The position numbers were made by a program, and so were the translations under genes. From Halioglobus sp. (GTDB lineage Bacteria; Pseudomonadota; Gammaproteobacteria; Pseudomonadales; Halieaceae): a stretch of DNA of 64,000 nt. This document shows positions 11,463-20,368 of the stretch, in pieces. The stretch lies in NCBI GenBank assembly GCA_020443425.1, contig JAGRIE010000002.1:1-64000 (forward strand), given 5' to 3'. How positions within the stretch are numbered: the stretch's first letter is position 1; each line of letters starts with the position of its first letter. The notes beneath the pieces are model-generated. The model saw only the letters and a program-made list of their open reading frames with translations, searched no databases and had not been told where the DNA came from.

Positions 11463-12284
11463 CTAGGAGACTTCGCGCCGCCTGGCGGTCGCCTCGTCGC
11501 AGCAGAAGTCGTGGTCCATCTCCAGCGCGGGTTGGTCTGAGGACGGGCGCCCGACGATTTTAGCCGGCACGCCGGCCACGGTGGTGTGCGGTGGCACCGC
11601 TTCCAGCACCACGCTGCCCGCGCCCACCTTGGCGCCTTCGCCGACGCAGATATTCCCGAGTATTTTCGCTCCCGCGCTGATCAGTACGCCGTCGCCGATT
11701 TTCGGGTGGCGGTCGCCCTGTTCCTTGCCGGTGCCGCCCAGTGTCACCGACTGCAGGATGGAGACATTATTGCCGACCACCGCGGTCTCACCGATCACCA
11801 GCCCGGTGGCGTGATCCAGCATGATGCCCTGCCCGAGACGGGCGGCGGGGTGTATATCGACACCGAATTCAGCGGACATCCGGTTTTGGAAAAACAGTGC
11901 CAGCGGCTCACGGCCGTGGGTCCACAGCCAGTGCGCCACACGGTGGGTCTGCAGCGCGTGAAACCCTTTGAAGTACAGGAACGGGATATACAGTTCGTGG
12001 CAGGCGGAATCGCGCTCTTCCACCGCCTGCAGGTCGGCGCGCACCGCCTCGCGTATGGTCGGATCGCTGGTGAAGGCCTCCAGGATGACCTCGCGCAGCA
12101 GCAGCGAGGACGCGGTCGGGCTGTCGAGCTGGCTGGCCAGGTGAAAGCTGAGCGCCAGCTCCAACTCGGCGTGATTCAGTATCGTGGCGTGCAGGAAGCT
12201 GGCCAGGATGGGCTCCTCGCCGGCGTGTTGTGTGGCTTCGGCGCGAATTCGGTCCCAGATGGGATCGCTAGTAGTAGACGACAT
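11463..12284 (-). CDS. cysE: serine O-acetyltransferase
   Basis: A 273-residue cytoplasmic enzyme that acetylates serine from acetyl-CoA, the first step of cysteine synthesis. The N-terminal all-alpha SATase domain (WDRIRAEA, LNHAELELALSFHLA) is followed by a left-handed parallel beta-helix of hexapeptide repeats with GIMLDHATGLVIGETAVVGNNV, where His and Asp are catalytic. The C-terminus after the GVPAKIVG turn is a tail with Cys-Cys. Length and domain order match the longer CysE class. It appears to be a single gene or to be read with the upstream methyltransferase gene, 50 bases away on the same strand. Confidence 0.95.
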   Translation of the reverse strand: MSSTTSDPIWDRIRAEATQHAGEEPILASFLHATILNHAELELALSFHLASQLDSPTASSLLLREVILEAFTSDPTIREAVRADLQAVEERDSACHELYIPFLYFKGFHALQTHRVAHWLWTHGREPLALFFQNRMSAEFGVDIHPAARLGQGIMLDHATGLVIGETAVVGNNVSILQSVTLGGTGKEQGDRHPKIGDGVLISAGAKILGNICVGEGAKVGAGSVVLEAVPPHTTVAGVPAKIVGRPSSDQPALEMDHDFCCDEATARRREVS

Positions 12285-12334
12285 GGCAGTATCTCCCGTT
12301 CAGGCTCGCACTTTAGCGCACTGGGCTTTGCGCG

Positions 12335-12994
12335 TCACGACGCGATCTGTGCAGTGTAGGCCCACAGGTCATGGCCACTGTTGCGGTACTTGCGCTCGAA
12401 CAGGCTCAGCCCGGGCCCGGCGTCAACGAGCTTGCTGACGCGCCCGCGACAGCCTGCGAGGTGCATGGCGACACCGAATTCCTCCACATAGAGTTGCCAG
12501 TTGGAGCGCAGTTCCAGCCTGCCGCCGAGCTGCAGCAACAGCGGAAAGCTGGCGTGCCCGTGGATGCGCCGCTGTAGTTGTTTGGCCTTGGGCCAGGGGT
12601 TGGGGTAGAGCATGTAGTGGTGCTCGGCCCGCACACCATCGCGCACCAGCAGTTGCCAGATGTGCTCGCAATCAGCGCGCAGCAGCAGGTAGTTAGCGCT
12701 GTCCGGGTAGGGGTGCCTGGCCAGGCGCTGGGCGGACTTGTCGATGCCGACGACCAGGTGGCCGGGGTGCCGCTCGGCCAGTGCGGCAGTGCTGTGACCG
12801 GTGCCACAGAAGGAGTCCACCACCAGCGGGCGGTCCTGCGCGGCCAGCGCCTGGCGCAGGGTCTCGTAGGCGCTGGCATTGTGTTCGAGGATTTTCGCGC
12901 GATGTTCTGTGTGCAGGTGGCGCTGGACCACGGCTGCCAGTCGCGGGTGCAGGTGCTGCTGGTTGCTGCTGACGGGCGAAGAGTTGGCGTGCAA
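12335..12994 (-). CDS. TrmB-like SAM-dependent methyltransferase
   Basis: A 219-residue Rossmann methyltransferase. The SAM-binding motif DSFCGTGHSTAALAERHP corresponds to the TrmB DIGFGMG region, followed by GIDKSAQRL (motif II acidic residue), LLRADCEHIWQLL, and YPNPWPK, which matches the DPWPK motif of tRNA (guanine-46-N7)-methyltransferases. The C-terminal half is less like canonical TrmB: the usual histidine/arginine-rich KxRHxKRR block is replaced by AKQLQRRIHG, and RSNWQLYVEEF replaces the ATDW segment. It is best described as a divergent TrmB-family protein. It may modify tRNA, but the substrate is an inference. Confidence 0.75.
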   Translation of the reverse strand: MHANSSPVSSNQQHLHPRLAAVVQRHLHTEHRAKILEHNASAYETLRQALAAQDRPLVVDSFCGTGHSTAALAERHPGHLVVGIDKSAQRLARHPYPDSANYLLLRADCEHIWQLLVRDGVRAEHHYMLYPNPWPKAKQLQRRIHGHASFPLLLQLGGRLELRSNWQLYVEEFGVAMHLAGCRGRVSKLVDAGPGLSLFERKYRNSGHDLWAYTAQIAS

Positions 12995-13109
12995 GGTTTT
13001 CAGTCGCCTCCGGTGTGAACGGGAATGACAGCGGATTTGATGTTAGTCATTGCCACTGCGATCATAGCGGCCGACTATACCCCTATCCACTGAGAGTAGC
13101 AGGTGCCAA

Positions 13110-13835
13110 ATGCGCGATGACCTCCGGCCCTACTGGCTGAAAAAACTCTATCTGAAATTCCGCAGCTGGTACACGGATTACTTCCTGCGCCCGGAATGTG
13201 TGTACCTCGGCCCCCATCACACGATCATGAAGCCGTGGTATGTCCACTTGTCCGGCAACAATATTCACATCGGCCGCTGCTTCACCGCGATCGGTGAGCC
13301 GGGCAACCGGGTGGAGGTGGGCGTCTGGGGGCGCGCTGTCGGTGAGGGCCGCGTGGTGATCGGGGACTGCTGCCTGATGAGCCCCGGCTCCAGAATCAGC
13401 GCCAGTGACGAGATCATCCTCGGGGACGGTGTGATGCTGGCCAACGGCGCCTACATCACCGATTCGGACTGGCACACGATCTATGATCGCATGGCGCGCA
13501 AGGAGACGCCGACACCGGTGCATATCGGTGACAACGTGTGGCTGGGTGACCACGCCACCGTCCTCAAGGGCGTCACCATCGGCGTCAACAGCGTGGTGGC
13601 GGCGCGCGCGGTCGTGACCAAGGATGTGCCGCCAAATGTGGTGGTTGCGGGAAACCCGGCCAGGGTGGTGAAGCAACTCGATGTGAACCGCGAGTTTAAA
13701 ACACGCATGGACTACTTCTGCGACCCGATCGCGCTGGAGACCTTTTTCGATGCCGTGGACCGCGATGTGCTCGCCGGCAACTCGTTCTGGCGCTGGCTGT
13801 GGTCCGTCGTCTACCCGAAGTCGCGCCGGCGCTGA
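13110..13835 (+). CDS. hexapeptide-repeat acyltransferase (LbH family)
   Basis: A 241-residue protein of the left-handed beta-helix acyltransferase type (WbbJ/maltose acetyltransferase-like). Imperfect hexapeptide turns run from about residue 40 to 200, including VVIGDCCLMSPGSRISASDEI, LGDGVMLANGAYITDSDWH and VHIGDNVWLGDHATVLKGVTIG. The GNPARVVKQL C-terminal turn is typical of sugar acetyltransferases. The HTIYDRMARKE insert after the catalytic-His-like segment (DSDWH) resembles the loop of this subfamily. The substrate is not evident, and the flanking genes do not form a polysaccharide cluster. The ATG has AGG 8 bases upstream. Confidence 0.8.
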   Translation: MRDDLRPYWLKKLYLKFRSWYTDYFLRPECVYLGPHHTIMKPWYVHLSGNNIHIGRCFTAIGEPGNRVEVGVWGRAVGEGRVVIGDCCLMSPGSRISASDEIILGDGVMLANGAYITDSDWHTIYDRMARKETPTPVHIGDNVWLGDHATVLKGVTIGVNSVVAARAVVTKDVPPNVVVAGNPARVVKQLDVNREFKTRMDYFCDPIALETFFDAVDRDVLAGNSFWRWLWSVVYPKSRRR

Positions 13836-13860
13836 GCAAACTGCGCCGGGATGCCGGCCG

Positions 13861-14841
13861 CTACAGCAATTGCAGCGGCTCCTCCTGCAGGGCGGACATC
13901 TGCTCGCGCAATTCCAGGATATGGTCCGCCCAGTACCGCTCCGTGTTGAACCAGGTGAAACTGCGCGGAAACGCCGGGTCCTCCCAGCGCCGCGCCAGCC
14001 AGGCGGCGTAGTGGATCAGGCGCATGGTGCGCAGGGCTTCGATCCAGCGGATCTGTCGCGGATCGAAATCGCAGAACTCGGTATAGCCCTCTATCAGTTC
14101 TGACAACTGCAACTGGCGCTCGTGACGCTCGCCGTTCAGAAACATCCACAGATCCTGGATCGCAGGCGCCGTGCAGCAGTCGTCAAAGTCGACGAAATGC
14201 GCCGTGTCATCGCGCCACAGGATATTCCCCACATGGCAGTCGCCGTGAATACGGATCTGGTCCCCGGGCTGCACCTCGCGGTACAGCGCTGTCACCATCT
14301 GCTCGAGATCCGCAGTCAGTGACTCGTAGGCAGGCAGCAGGCCGCTGGGGATGAAGCCGTTCAGCAGCAGTTCCCGGCTCTGCGTCAGCATGCGGTCCAC
14401 CGTGATTGACGGTCGCTCGCTGAAGACGCCGGCCTTGCCGACGCCGTGAATACGCCCCAGCGTCCGGCCCAGCACCAGCAGGTTGTCGAGGTTGTCGAGC
14501 TCCGGGGGGTAGCCACCGCGACGGGTGAACAGGGCAAACTGGAAGCCTTCGTAAGTGTGCAGGGTCTCTCCCTGGGCATTCACCATCGGTGCCACCACGG
14601 AGATCTCGGCGTCCTGTAATTCAAGGCTGAACCGGTGTTCCTCCCGAATCTGTGCCTCGCTCCAGCGCTGCGGCCGGTAAAACTTGGCGATCAGCGGCGT
14701 GCCGTCCTCGATGCCGACCTGGTATACGCGGTTCTCGTAGCTGTTCAGCGCCAGCAGGCGGGCATCACTGCGAAACCCCACGGATTCCACGGCGTCGATG
14801 ATCAAATCGGGGTCGAGCCGGTCGTAGGGATGTGTAGTCAT
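13861..14841 (-). CDS. srkA: stress response kinase A (YihE/SrkA-type Ser/Thr kinase)
   Basis: A 326-residue APH/choline-kinase-fold protein. It begins with the SrkA-type segment RLLALNSYENRVYQVG, and has YRPQRWSEAQIREEHRF, the catalytic loop IHGDCHVGNILW (Asp at the centre) and the metal-binding VDFDDCCTAPAIQDLWMFL. In E. coli SrkA counteracts stress-induced cell death. Its ATG overlaps the modC stop by four bases (ATGA), so it is translated as the last gene of the comF-mod operon, an unusual partner for molybdate transport genes. Confidence 0.92.
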   Translation of the reverse strand: MTTHPYDRLDPDLIIDAVESVGFRSDARLLALNSYENRVYQVGIEDGTPLIAKFYRPQRWSEAQIREEHRFSLELQDAEISVVAPMVNAQGETLHTYEGFQFALFTRRGGYPPELDNLDNLLVLGRTLGRIHGVGKAGVFSERPSITVDRMLTQSRELLLNGFIPSGLLPAYESLTADLEQMVTALYREVQPGDQIRIHGDCHVGNILWRDDTAHFVDFDDCCTAPAIQDLWMFLNGERHERQLQLSELIEGYTEFCDFDPRQIRWIEALRTMRLIHYAAWLARRWEDPAFPRSFTWFNTERYWADHILELREQMSALQEEPLQLL

Positions 14842-15929
14842 GCCAGGTCTGTTACCTCCATCAGTAGGGCGGCGCTTTTGATCTGCGCATAGATTGGATC
14901 ACCAACCTGCAGCCGAAGTTCCACGGCCGATTTGCGCGTGATCCGCGCCAGCAGGAATTGTGAGCCCAGGGACAGGCGTAGCAGCAGCCTGGCGCCCTCG
15001 GTATGTTCGATTTCGCACAGCGTCACCGGCAGGATATTCAGGATGCTGCTGTCGCGCGGGCGCTCGCGACAGATACTCACGTCCCGCGCCGGTATCCGCA
15101 CACGGCGCGATTGCCCCGGTGCATCGGGCAGGTGATTCACCAGCAGGGTGTGGCCGTCGACCGCCAATTCTGTGAGGTTGAACGCGCTGTCGTGCCGGGT
15201 GACCTGTGCGGTCAGTATCGCCGCGGCCTGTTCCTCGTGAGACAAGCGGGTGTCCAGCCGGCTGCACAGGTCCAGCAGTGGACCCTGCTCCAGCAGGCGC
15301 CCGCGATCCAGCAGCAGCAGGTGGTCCGCCAGCTGGCTGACCTCTTCGATATCGTGGCTGACATACAGCATCGGCAGTTGCAGCTCAGTGGCAAGCCGCT
15401 GCAGGCACCGCAGGCACTGCTGCCGCGCCGCGTGGTCGAGATTGGCCAGCGGTTCATCCAGCAGCAACAGGCGCGGTGAAGACAACAGCGCGCGGCCGAT
15501 TGCCACGCGCTGCTTCTGGCCGGCGGACAGCGTGTCGCTCGCTCGCGGCAACAATGCCTCCAGTTCCAGCCATGCGATAACCTGCGGCAGGGAGATACTG
15601 CCGGGAGCGCTGCGGCGCGCCACGGCGTAGTCCAGGTTCTGTTGCACATTGAGATGGGGGAACAGGCGCGCGTCCTGGAACACGTACCCGATACGGCGCT
15701 GCCAGCTCGGCAGGGCGTGCTCGCGATCCAGCCAGGTCTCACCATTGAAGCGGATCACGCTGTCCGCCTGCGGTTGGCGCAAGCCGGCGATGCAGTCCAG
15801 CAGTGTGCTCTTGCCGCTGCCACTGGGGCCGTATACCGCGGTAATACCGCTGGCGGGCAGGGAGCACTCGAGTTGCAGCGCGAAATCGCTGTTGCCCTGG
15901 CAGCGCAGGTCCAGGCTGAGCCCCGTCAT
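14838..15929 (-). CDS. modC: molybdate ABC transporter ATP-binding protein ModC
   Basis: A 363-residue ATPase of the molybdate importer. Visible are the Walker A GPSGSGKSTLLDCI (residues about 35-48), the Q-loop region RIGYVFQDARLFPHL, the ABC signature LSAGQKQRVAIGRAL, Walker B LLLLDEPLANLD, the switch His in YVSHDIEE, and a C-terminal molybdate-binding TOBE/MOP domain (about 295-360). Four-base ATGA overlaps link it to modB upstream and srkA downstream. Confidence 0.96.
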   Translation of the reverse strand: MTGLSLDLRCQGNSDFALQLECSLPASGITAVYGPSGSGKSTLLDCIAGLRQPQADSVIRFNGETWLDREHALPSWQRRIGYVFQDARLFPHLNVQQNLDYAVARRSAPGSISLPQVIAWLELEALLPRASDTLSAGQKQRVAIGRALLSSPRLLLLDEPLANLDHAARQQCLRCLQRLATELQLPMLYVSHDIEEVSQLADHLLLLDRGRLLEQGPLLDLCSRLDTRLSHEEQAAAILTAQVTRHDSAFNLTELAVDGHTLLVNHLPDAPGQSRRVRIPARDVSICRERPRDSSILNILPVTLCEIEHTEGARLLLRLSLGSQFLLARITRKSAVELRLQVGDPIYAQIKSAALLMEVTDLA

Positions 15930-16612
15930 GCGCGCACCCGCCAGCCGTGCTCCGCATTGCTGCGGTACAGCAGGAACAGCAGTGCGAAGGAGAACACCAC
16001 CAACCCTGCGGCGAGGCGGTGGGCCTCGTCGAAGCGCAGCGATTCCACCGAGTCATACAGTGCGATGGACAGCACCTGGGTCTCGCCGGGAATATTGCCG
16101 CCTATCATCAGCACCACGCCGAATTCACCGACCGTGTGCGCGAAGCCGAGACTGGCCGCGGTGACAAAGCTGCGCCGTGTGAGCGGCAGTACCACCGAGC
16201 GGAACTGGTCCCAGGGGTTTGCGCCCAGTGTCGCGGCGGCGTGCAGCAGTCCCTGCGGCACGCGCTGGAAGGCCGCCTGCAGCGGCTGCACCACAAAGGG
16301 CAGGGAGTACACCACTGAGCCGATCACCAGCGCGCTGAAGCTGAAGGCCAGCTGCGTGCCGGTCAGTTGCTGCCACAGGCGGCCCAGCGCGGTGTCGGGG
16401 GTAAATAACAGCAGCAGGTAGAAGCCCAGCACGGTCGGGGGCAGGATCAGCGGCATGGCGACAATGGCCTCGACGGTCGCGGAGACACTGCCCCGTCGGC
16501 GCGACAGCCACCAGGCCAGCGGCGTGCCCAGCACCAGCAGCAGGACAGTGGTTATCGAGGCCAGCGCGATGGTGAGGTAGATCGCTTCCAGTTCGGCATG
16601 GTTCAGGGGCAA
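15926..16612 (-). CDS. modB: molybdate ABC transporter permease ModB
   Basis: A 228-residue inner-membrane permease with about five to six hydrophobic helices. It has the EAA-type cytoplasmic loop (LHAAATLGANPWDQFRSVVLP) that contacts ModC, and the ModB-typical LPPTVLGFYLLLLF and AHTVGEFGVVLMIGGNIPGETQ stretches. It is complete in length. It overlaps modA upstream by 10 bases and modC downstream by 4 bases. Confidence 0.95.
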   Translation of the reverse strand: MPLNHAELEAIYLTIALASITTVLLLVLGTPLAWWLSRRRGSVSATVEAIVAMPLILPPTVLGFYLLLLFTPDTALGRLWQQLTGTQLAFSFSALVIGSVVYSLPFVVQPLQAAFQRVPQGLLHAAATLGANPWDQFRSVVLPLTRRSFVTAASLGFAHTVGEFGVVLMIGGNIPGETQVLSIALYDSVESLRFDEAHRLAAGLVVFSFALLFLLYRSNAEHGWRVRA

Positions 16613-17301
16613 GGTTCGTAGCCGGCGTCTGTAATGAGGCTGCGCACGGTATCACTTCTCAGCCATTGCAGATACTCGTCGACGGCGGCGCTGTGGTTCA
16701 GCACGACAGCGTACTGCGCCACTGGCTGGTACCAGTCCAGCGGCACTTCAACGGCGCCCGCCGCCTGCAGTGCGCGCGGCAGCAGTGCCATATCCACGGC
16801 GCCGCTCTGCCAGAACTGCAGGGCCTGGGCGACACTGTTGCCCTTCACCAGTTTGCGGCCCTGGCCGGCGCTGAACTCCGGTCGCGCCAGCACTTCCATG
16901 GCCGCGCGGCCGTACGGTGCGGTGGCGGGATTGGCGATGGCGAGGCTCTGCCCCGGCTGCGCCAGCGCGGACAAGCCGTCTTCGCTGCCCGCCAGCACGA
17001 GGCTGCCGCGGGCGTAGCAGAACGCGTCACTGGCGGGCAGCGCCTTCGCCGCCGCGACTTTCTGCGGCGTGTCCTCATCGGCGGCGAAGAACAGGTCGTA
17101 CTGCGCGCCGTGCAGGATCTGGGTCGCCAGTACCCCGGTGGAGGCCGCACTGTAGGTCACGAAGATTCCGGTATTCGCCAGGAACGGCTCGGTGACTTTC
17201 TCCAGTGTCGGCTTGAAATTGGCCGCGACGGCGATGCTGATGGAGCCGTTGGCCCACAGCGGGTTGGCTGCCAGTAGCAGCAACAGAATAAACATACGCA
17301 T
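16603..17301 (-). CDS. modA: molybdate-binding periplasmic protein ModA
   Basis: The 232-residue substrate-binding protein of the molybdate importer. The signal peptide [18 protein letters not shown] is followed directly by the mature N-terminus [15 protein letters not shown], the canonical ModA anion-binding start. [13 protein letters not shown] and [22 protein letters not shown] follow. The frame is open further upstream to 17370, which would overlap comF. I chose the ATG at 17301 because it gives a proper signal peptide and has AGGA about 9 bases upstream. It sits 25 bases after comF. Confidence 0.94.
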   Translation of the reverse strand: MRMFILLLLLAANPLWANGSISIAVAANFKPTLEKVTEPFLANTGIFVTYSAASTGVLATQILHGAQYDLFFAADEDTPQKVAAAKALPASDAFCYARGSLVLAGSEDGLSALAQPGQSLAIANPATAPYGRAAMEVLARPEFSAGQGRKLVKGNSVAQALQFWQSGAVDMALLPRALQAAGAVEVPLDWYQPVAQYAVVLNHSAAVDEYLQWLRSDTVRSLITDAGYEPCP

Positions 17302-17326
17302 AAAAAGTATTCCTGCAAGGTCCTCG

Positions 17327-18058
17327 TTAACTGCCGGGGGCGGGTGTCCGGGCCAGGCACCACACCTCAACAGAGGCGGCGCCCGCCGCTTTCAGGGCGG
17401 TCGCCACAGCCGTCGCCGTTGCGCCCGTGGTCAATACGTCGTCCACGATGGCGATACGCAGGTTGTCACAGGGTTTAAACACTGTAAAGGCGCCATTGAG
17501 GTTGCCGGCGCGGCGCCTGGCACTCATGCCCGACTGCGCCGCAGTGGCGCGGCGGCGGCCGATCAGGCGGTGCGCAAGGGCGCAGGATTGCAGCGCCGGA
17601 CCCATCGCAAGCAGCTGTCGGCACAGCAGCTCGGACTGGTTGAAGCCGCGCCGCCAGCGCCGGCGCCAGTGCAGGGGTACCGGCACCAGTGTATCGACAG
17701 CGATCTCCGCTGGCGCGTGTTGCAGCCACAGCGAGGCCAGCAGCGGTGTCAGGTACTGCTCGCGATGGTATTTCCAGCGCCGGATCAGGTGCGCGAAGTA
17801 CTCCTCGTACAGCCACGGCGCGATGACCCGCTCGAAGGCGGGAGGCGTCTGCAGGCAGTCGCCGCACAGTCGCCCAGTGACAGCTTCAGCCAGCGGTGCC
17901 AGCGGAATCGCGCAGCGGGCACAGCAGTGGTCGTTCACCGGCATTTCAAGCTCGCACTCGAGGCACAGGGGGACGTCCCGCTGGCTGCGCAGGCCACACA
18001 GGGCGCAGTGATGGGGAAAGAGCCCGTCGAGCAGGCGGCGTCCGATCTTGTTAACCAT
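17327..18058 (-). CDS. comF: ComF family phosphoribosyltransferase-like protein
   Basis: A 243-residue ComF/GntX-type protein. The N-terminus carries a zinc-finger-like cysteine set (CALC, CLEC, CARC and CGDC within residues 18-72), and the C-terminus a type I phosphoribosyltransferase domain with the PRPP-binding loop [14 protein letters not shown]. ComF is linked to DNA uptake in competent bacteria and GntX to use of DNA as nutrient. The presence of type IV pilus genes in the window is compatible with this but does not prove it. Its start codon lies inside the left half of a predicted BirA operator, and modABC-srkA follow on the same strand. Confidence 0.9.
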   Translation of the reverse strand: MVNKIGRRLLDGLFPHHCALCGLRSQRDVPLCLECELEMPVNDHCCARCAIPLAPLAEAVTGRLCGDCLQTPPAFERVIAPWLYEEYFAHLIRRWKYHREQYLTPLLASLWLQHAPAEIAVDTLVPVPLHWRRRWRRGFNQSELLCRQLLAMGPALQSCALAHRLIGRRRATAAQSGMSARRRAGNLNGAFTVFKPCDNLRIAIVDDVLTTGATATAVATALKAAGAASVEVWCLARTPAPGS

Positions 18059-18080
18059 GAGTCATCCTCCAGGTTGACAG
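18048..18080. promoter_or_regulatory. predicted BirA (biotin repressor) operator
   Basis: TTGTTAACC (18048-18056), 15 bases, then GGTTGACAG (18072-18080). This is an inverted repeat very close to the proteobacterial BirA box, TTGTAAACC spaced about 15 bases from GGTTTACAA. The right half overlaps the -35 hexamer of the bioB promoter. The left half encodes the first codons of comF on the opposite strand. Repression of biotin synthesis by biotinyl-AMP-bound BirA is the expected role. Confidence 0.8.
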
Positions 18081-18101
18081 CGAAAGCGCCGTCCGTATCA
18101 T
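18074..18101 (+). promoter_or_regulatory. sigma-70 promoter of the bio operon
   Basis: A perfect -35 TTGACA at 18074-18079, a 16-base spacer and the -10 TATCAT at 18096-18101. This leaves about a 30-base leader before the bioB ATG at 18140. The -35 box is embedded in the right half-site of the BirA operator, so repressor binding would directly exclude RNA polymerase. Confidence 0.75.
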
Positions 18102-18139
18102 GCACAGTTCTACTATCGCCAGTTATTCCCGGACCTGAC

Positions 18140-19192
18140 ATGCCTACATCATCCGCCGCAGCAAACGCGCCCGCCCCCTTCGTGTCGGGCGAGATTCGCC
18201 ACGACTGGACCCGCCACGAGGTCGAGGCGCTGTTTGCCCAGCCCTTCAACGATCTGCTGTTCCAGGCGCAGACGGTGCATCGCCAGTATTTTGACCCAAA
18301 CCAGGTGCAGGTCAGCACACTGCTTTCCATCAAAACCGGCGCCTGCCCGGAGGACTGCGCGTACTGCCCGCAGAGCACCCGCTATGACACCGGCCTTGAG
18401 GCAGAGGCGCTGATGGAAGTGGAAAAAGTACTGGAGCAGGCGCGCGCGGCAGCGGCCTCGGGCGCCACTCGCTTCTGCATGGGGGCCGCGTGGCGCTCGC
18501 CGAAGCAGCGCGATATGCCGAAGGTGGTGGCGATGGTGAAAGGCGTGCGTGCGCTCGGGCTGGAGAGCTGCATGACGCTGGGTATGCTGACAGAGGGGCA
18601 GGCGCAGGAACTGTCCGAGGCCGGTCTCGACTACTACAACCACAACCTCGACACCTCGCCGGAGTTCTACGGTGATGTGATCACCACCCGCACCTACCAG
18701 GACAGACTGGAAACCCTGGACCATGTGCGGGCCGCGGGCATGAAAGTCTGCAGCGGCGGCATCGTCGGCATGGGTGAGAAACAGACCGACCGCGCCGGCC
18801 TGCTGCAGCAGTTGGCGAACCTCCCGCATCACCCCGAGAGTGTGCCCATCAATATGCTGGTGCGGGTACAGGGTACGCCGCTGGAGGCCGAGGACGACCT
18901 CGACCCGTTCGAATTCATCCGCACCATCGCCGTGGCCCGTATCATGATGCCCGCATCCCATGTGCGCCTGTCCGCAGGGCGTGAGGAGATGAACGAGCAG
19001 ATGCACGCACTGGCCTATTTCGCCGGGGCCAACTCGATCTTCTACGGCGAGAAGCTGCTCACCACGCCCAACCCCCAGGCCAACTCTGATATGACGCTGT
19101 TTGCGCGGCTGGGCATTGAGCCGGAGCGGCGCCACGTGGAAAAAGCCCCCGAGACCCCCAGCCCGCATTTCTACAATGCCGCTGCCAGCTAG
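18140..19192 (+). CDS. bioB: biotin synthase
   Basis: A 350-residue radical SAM enzyme that inserts sulfur into dethiobiotin. The radical SAM cluster motif CPEDCAYC supplies Cys69, Cys73 and Cys76; further signatures are [26 protein letters not shown] and [13 protein letters not shown]. The frame is open for about 950 bases upstream through comF antisense, but the ATG at 18140 lies just behind the promoter, has GGAC upstream and gives the normal BioB length. It is the first gene of bioB-bioF-bioHC-bioD. Confidence 0.96.
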   Translation: MPTSSAAANAPAPFVSGEIRHDWTRHEVEALFAQPFNDLLFQAQTVHRQYFDPNQVQVSTLLSIKTGACPEDCAYCPQSTRYDTGLEAEALMEVEKVLEQARAAAASGATRFCMGAAWRSPKQRDMPKVVAMVKGVRALGLESCMTLGMLTEGQAQELSEAGLDYYNHNLDTSPEFYGDVITTRTYQDRLETLDHVRAAGMKVCSGGIVGMGEKQTDRAGLLQQLANLPHHPESVPINMLVRVQGTPLEAEDDLDPFEFIRTIAVARIMMPASHVRLSAGREEMNEQMHALAYFAGANSIFYGEKLLTTPNPQANSDMTLFARLGIEPERRHVEKAPETPSPHFYNAAAS

Positions 19193-19201
19193 GCAGTTGT
19201 C

Positions 19202-20368
19202 GTGGCCGGCTTCAGCGAGCGCTTGGGCGCGGTGCTGGCGCAGCGCCGGCGCGACGGGCTGTACCGTCACCGCCTGACGCTGGATTCCGCCCAGGGCCCG
19301 CTGGTGCAGGTCGATGGGCGCCAGTACCTGAATTTCTGCAGCAATGACTATCTCGGCCTGGCTGCCCACCCGCGAGTGATTGAGCGATTCCGTCGCGCGG
19401 CCAGCGAATACGGTGTCGGCAGCGGCGCATCACACCTCGTCTGCGGCCACAGTGCGCCGCACCACGCGCTCGAGGAGGCGCTGGCCGAATTCACCGGCAG
19501 GCAGCGGGCGCTGTTGTTCTCCAGTGGCTACATGGCCAACACCGGCATCCTGACCAGCCTGCTACAGCGCGGTGACTACGTCTTCGAAGACCGGCTGAAC
19601 CACGCCTCCCTGCTGGATGGCGGACTGCACAGCGGCGCCCGCTTCCAGCGCTTTGCGCACAACGATGTGGCCGCCCTGCAGGCCAGGCTGACGGCCGCTG
19701 ACGGCCCGCGGCTGGTGGTGGTGGACGGCGTGTTCAGCATGGATGGTGACACCGCGCCGCTGCCCGAGCTGGCGGCGCTGTGCCGCGCCGAGGATGCGTG
19801 GCTGATGGTGGACGATGCCCACGGCTTCGGTGTGCTCGGCGAGCGCGGCGTGGGCAGTACCGAGGCGGCGGGGCTGGCGCCGGATGCCGTGCCCGTGCTG
19901 ATGGCGACACTCGGCAAGGCGCTGGGAACCGCCGGCGCGTTTGTCGCCGGCAGCGAGTTGCTGATCGAGGGCCTGATCCAGCAGTCGCGCAACTATATCT
20001 ACACCACGGCGCTGCCGCCGGCGGTGGCCGCCGCCGGCCTGGAAGCGCTGGCGCTGGTGAGCGAGGAAGCCTGGCGGCGGGAGCACCTGGCCGGCCTGGT
20101 CGCCCGCTTCCGTCGCGGCGCCGCGCAACTCGGGCTGCCGCTGATGCCATCGAGCAGCGCCATTCAACCGCTGCTGGTGGGTGATGCCGTCAGGGCCGTG
20201 GCGCTGAGCGAGCGACTGCGTGCAGCCGGTTTCCTGATCGGCGCTATCCGTCCGCCCACCGTGCCGGCCGGGACCTCCCGCCTGCGCATCACACTGACTG
20301 CGGCCCACAGCGACACCCAGGTGGATCAACTGCTCGCGCAGCTAGCGGCGCTGTGGAAGGCCGACTGA
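19202..20368 (+). CDS. bioF: 8-amino-7-oxononanoate synthase
   Basis: A 388-residue PLP enzyme of the alpha-oxoamine synthase family that condenses pimeloyl-ACP/CoA with alanine. Visible are [14 protein letters not shown] near the N-terminus, [11 protein letters not shown], the Asp-containing [14 protein letters not shown], and the PLP-lysine segment [16 protein letters not shown]. The start is a GTG 9 bases after the bioB stop. The stop abuts the next ATG directly (TGAATG), indicating coupled translation. Confidence 0.95.
   Translation: MAGFSERLGAVLAQRRRDGLYRHRLTLDSAQGPLVQVDGRQYLNFCSNDYLGLAAHPRVIERFRRAASEYGVGSGASHLVCGHSAPHHALEEALAEFTGRQRALLFSSGYMANTGILTSLLQRGDYVFEDRLNHASLLDGGLHSGARFQRFAHNDVAALQARLTAADGPRLVVVDGVFSMDGDTAPLPELAALCRAEDAWLMVDDAHGFGVLGERGVGSTEAAGLAPDAVPVLMATLGKALGTAGAFVAGSELLIEGLIQQSRNYIYTTALPPAVAAAGLEALALVSEEAWRREHLAGLVARFRRGAAQLGLPLMPSSSAIQPLLVGDAVRAVALSERLRAAGFLIGAIRPPTVPAGTSRLRITLTAAHSDTQVDQLLAQLAALWKAD

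Noticed and set aside
17192..18139. Long N-terminal extension of bioB
   Set aside because: The open frame runs antisense through comF. BioB of normal length starts at 18140, directly behind a good promoter.
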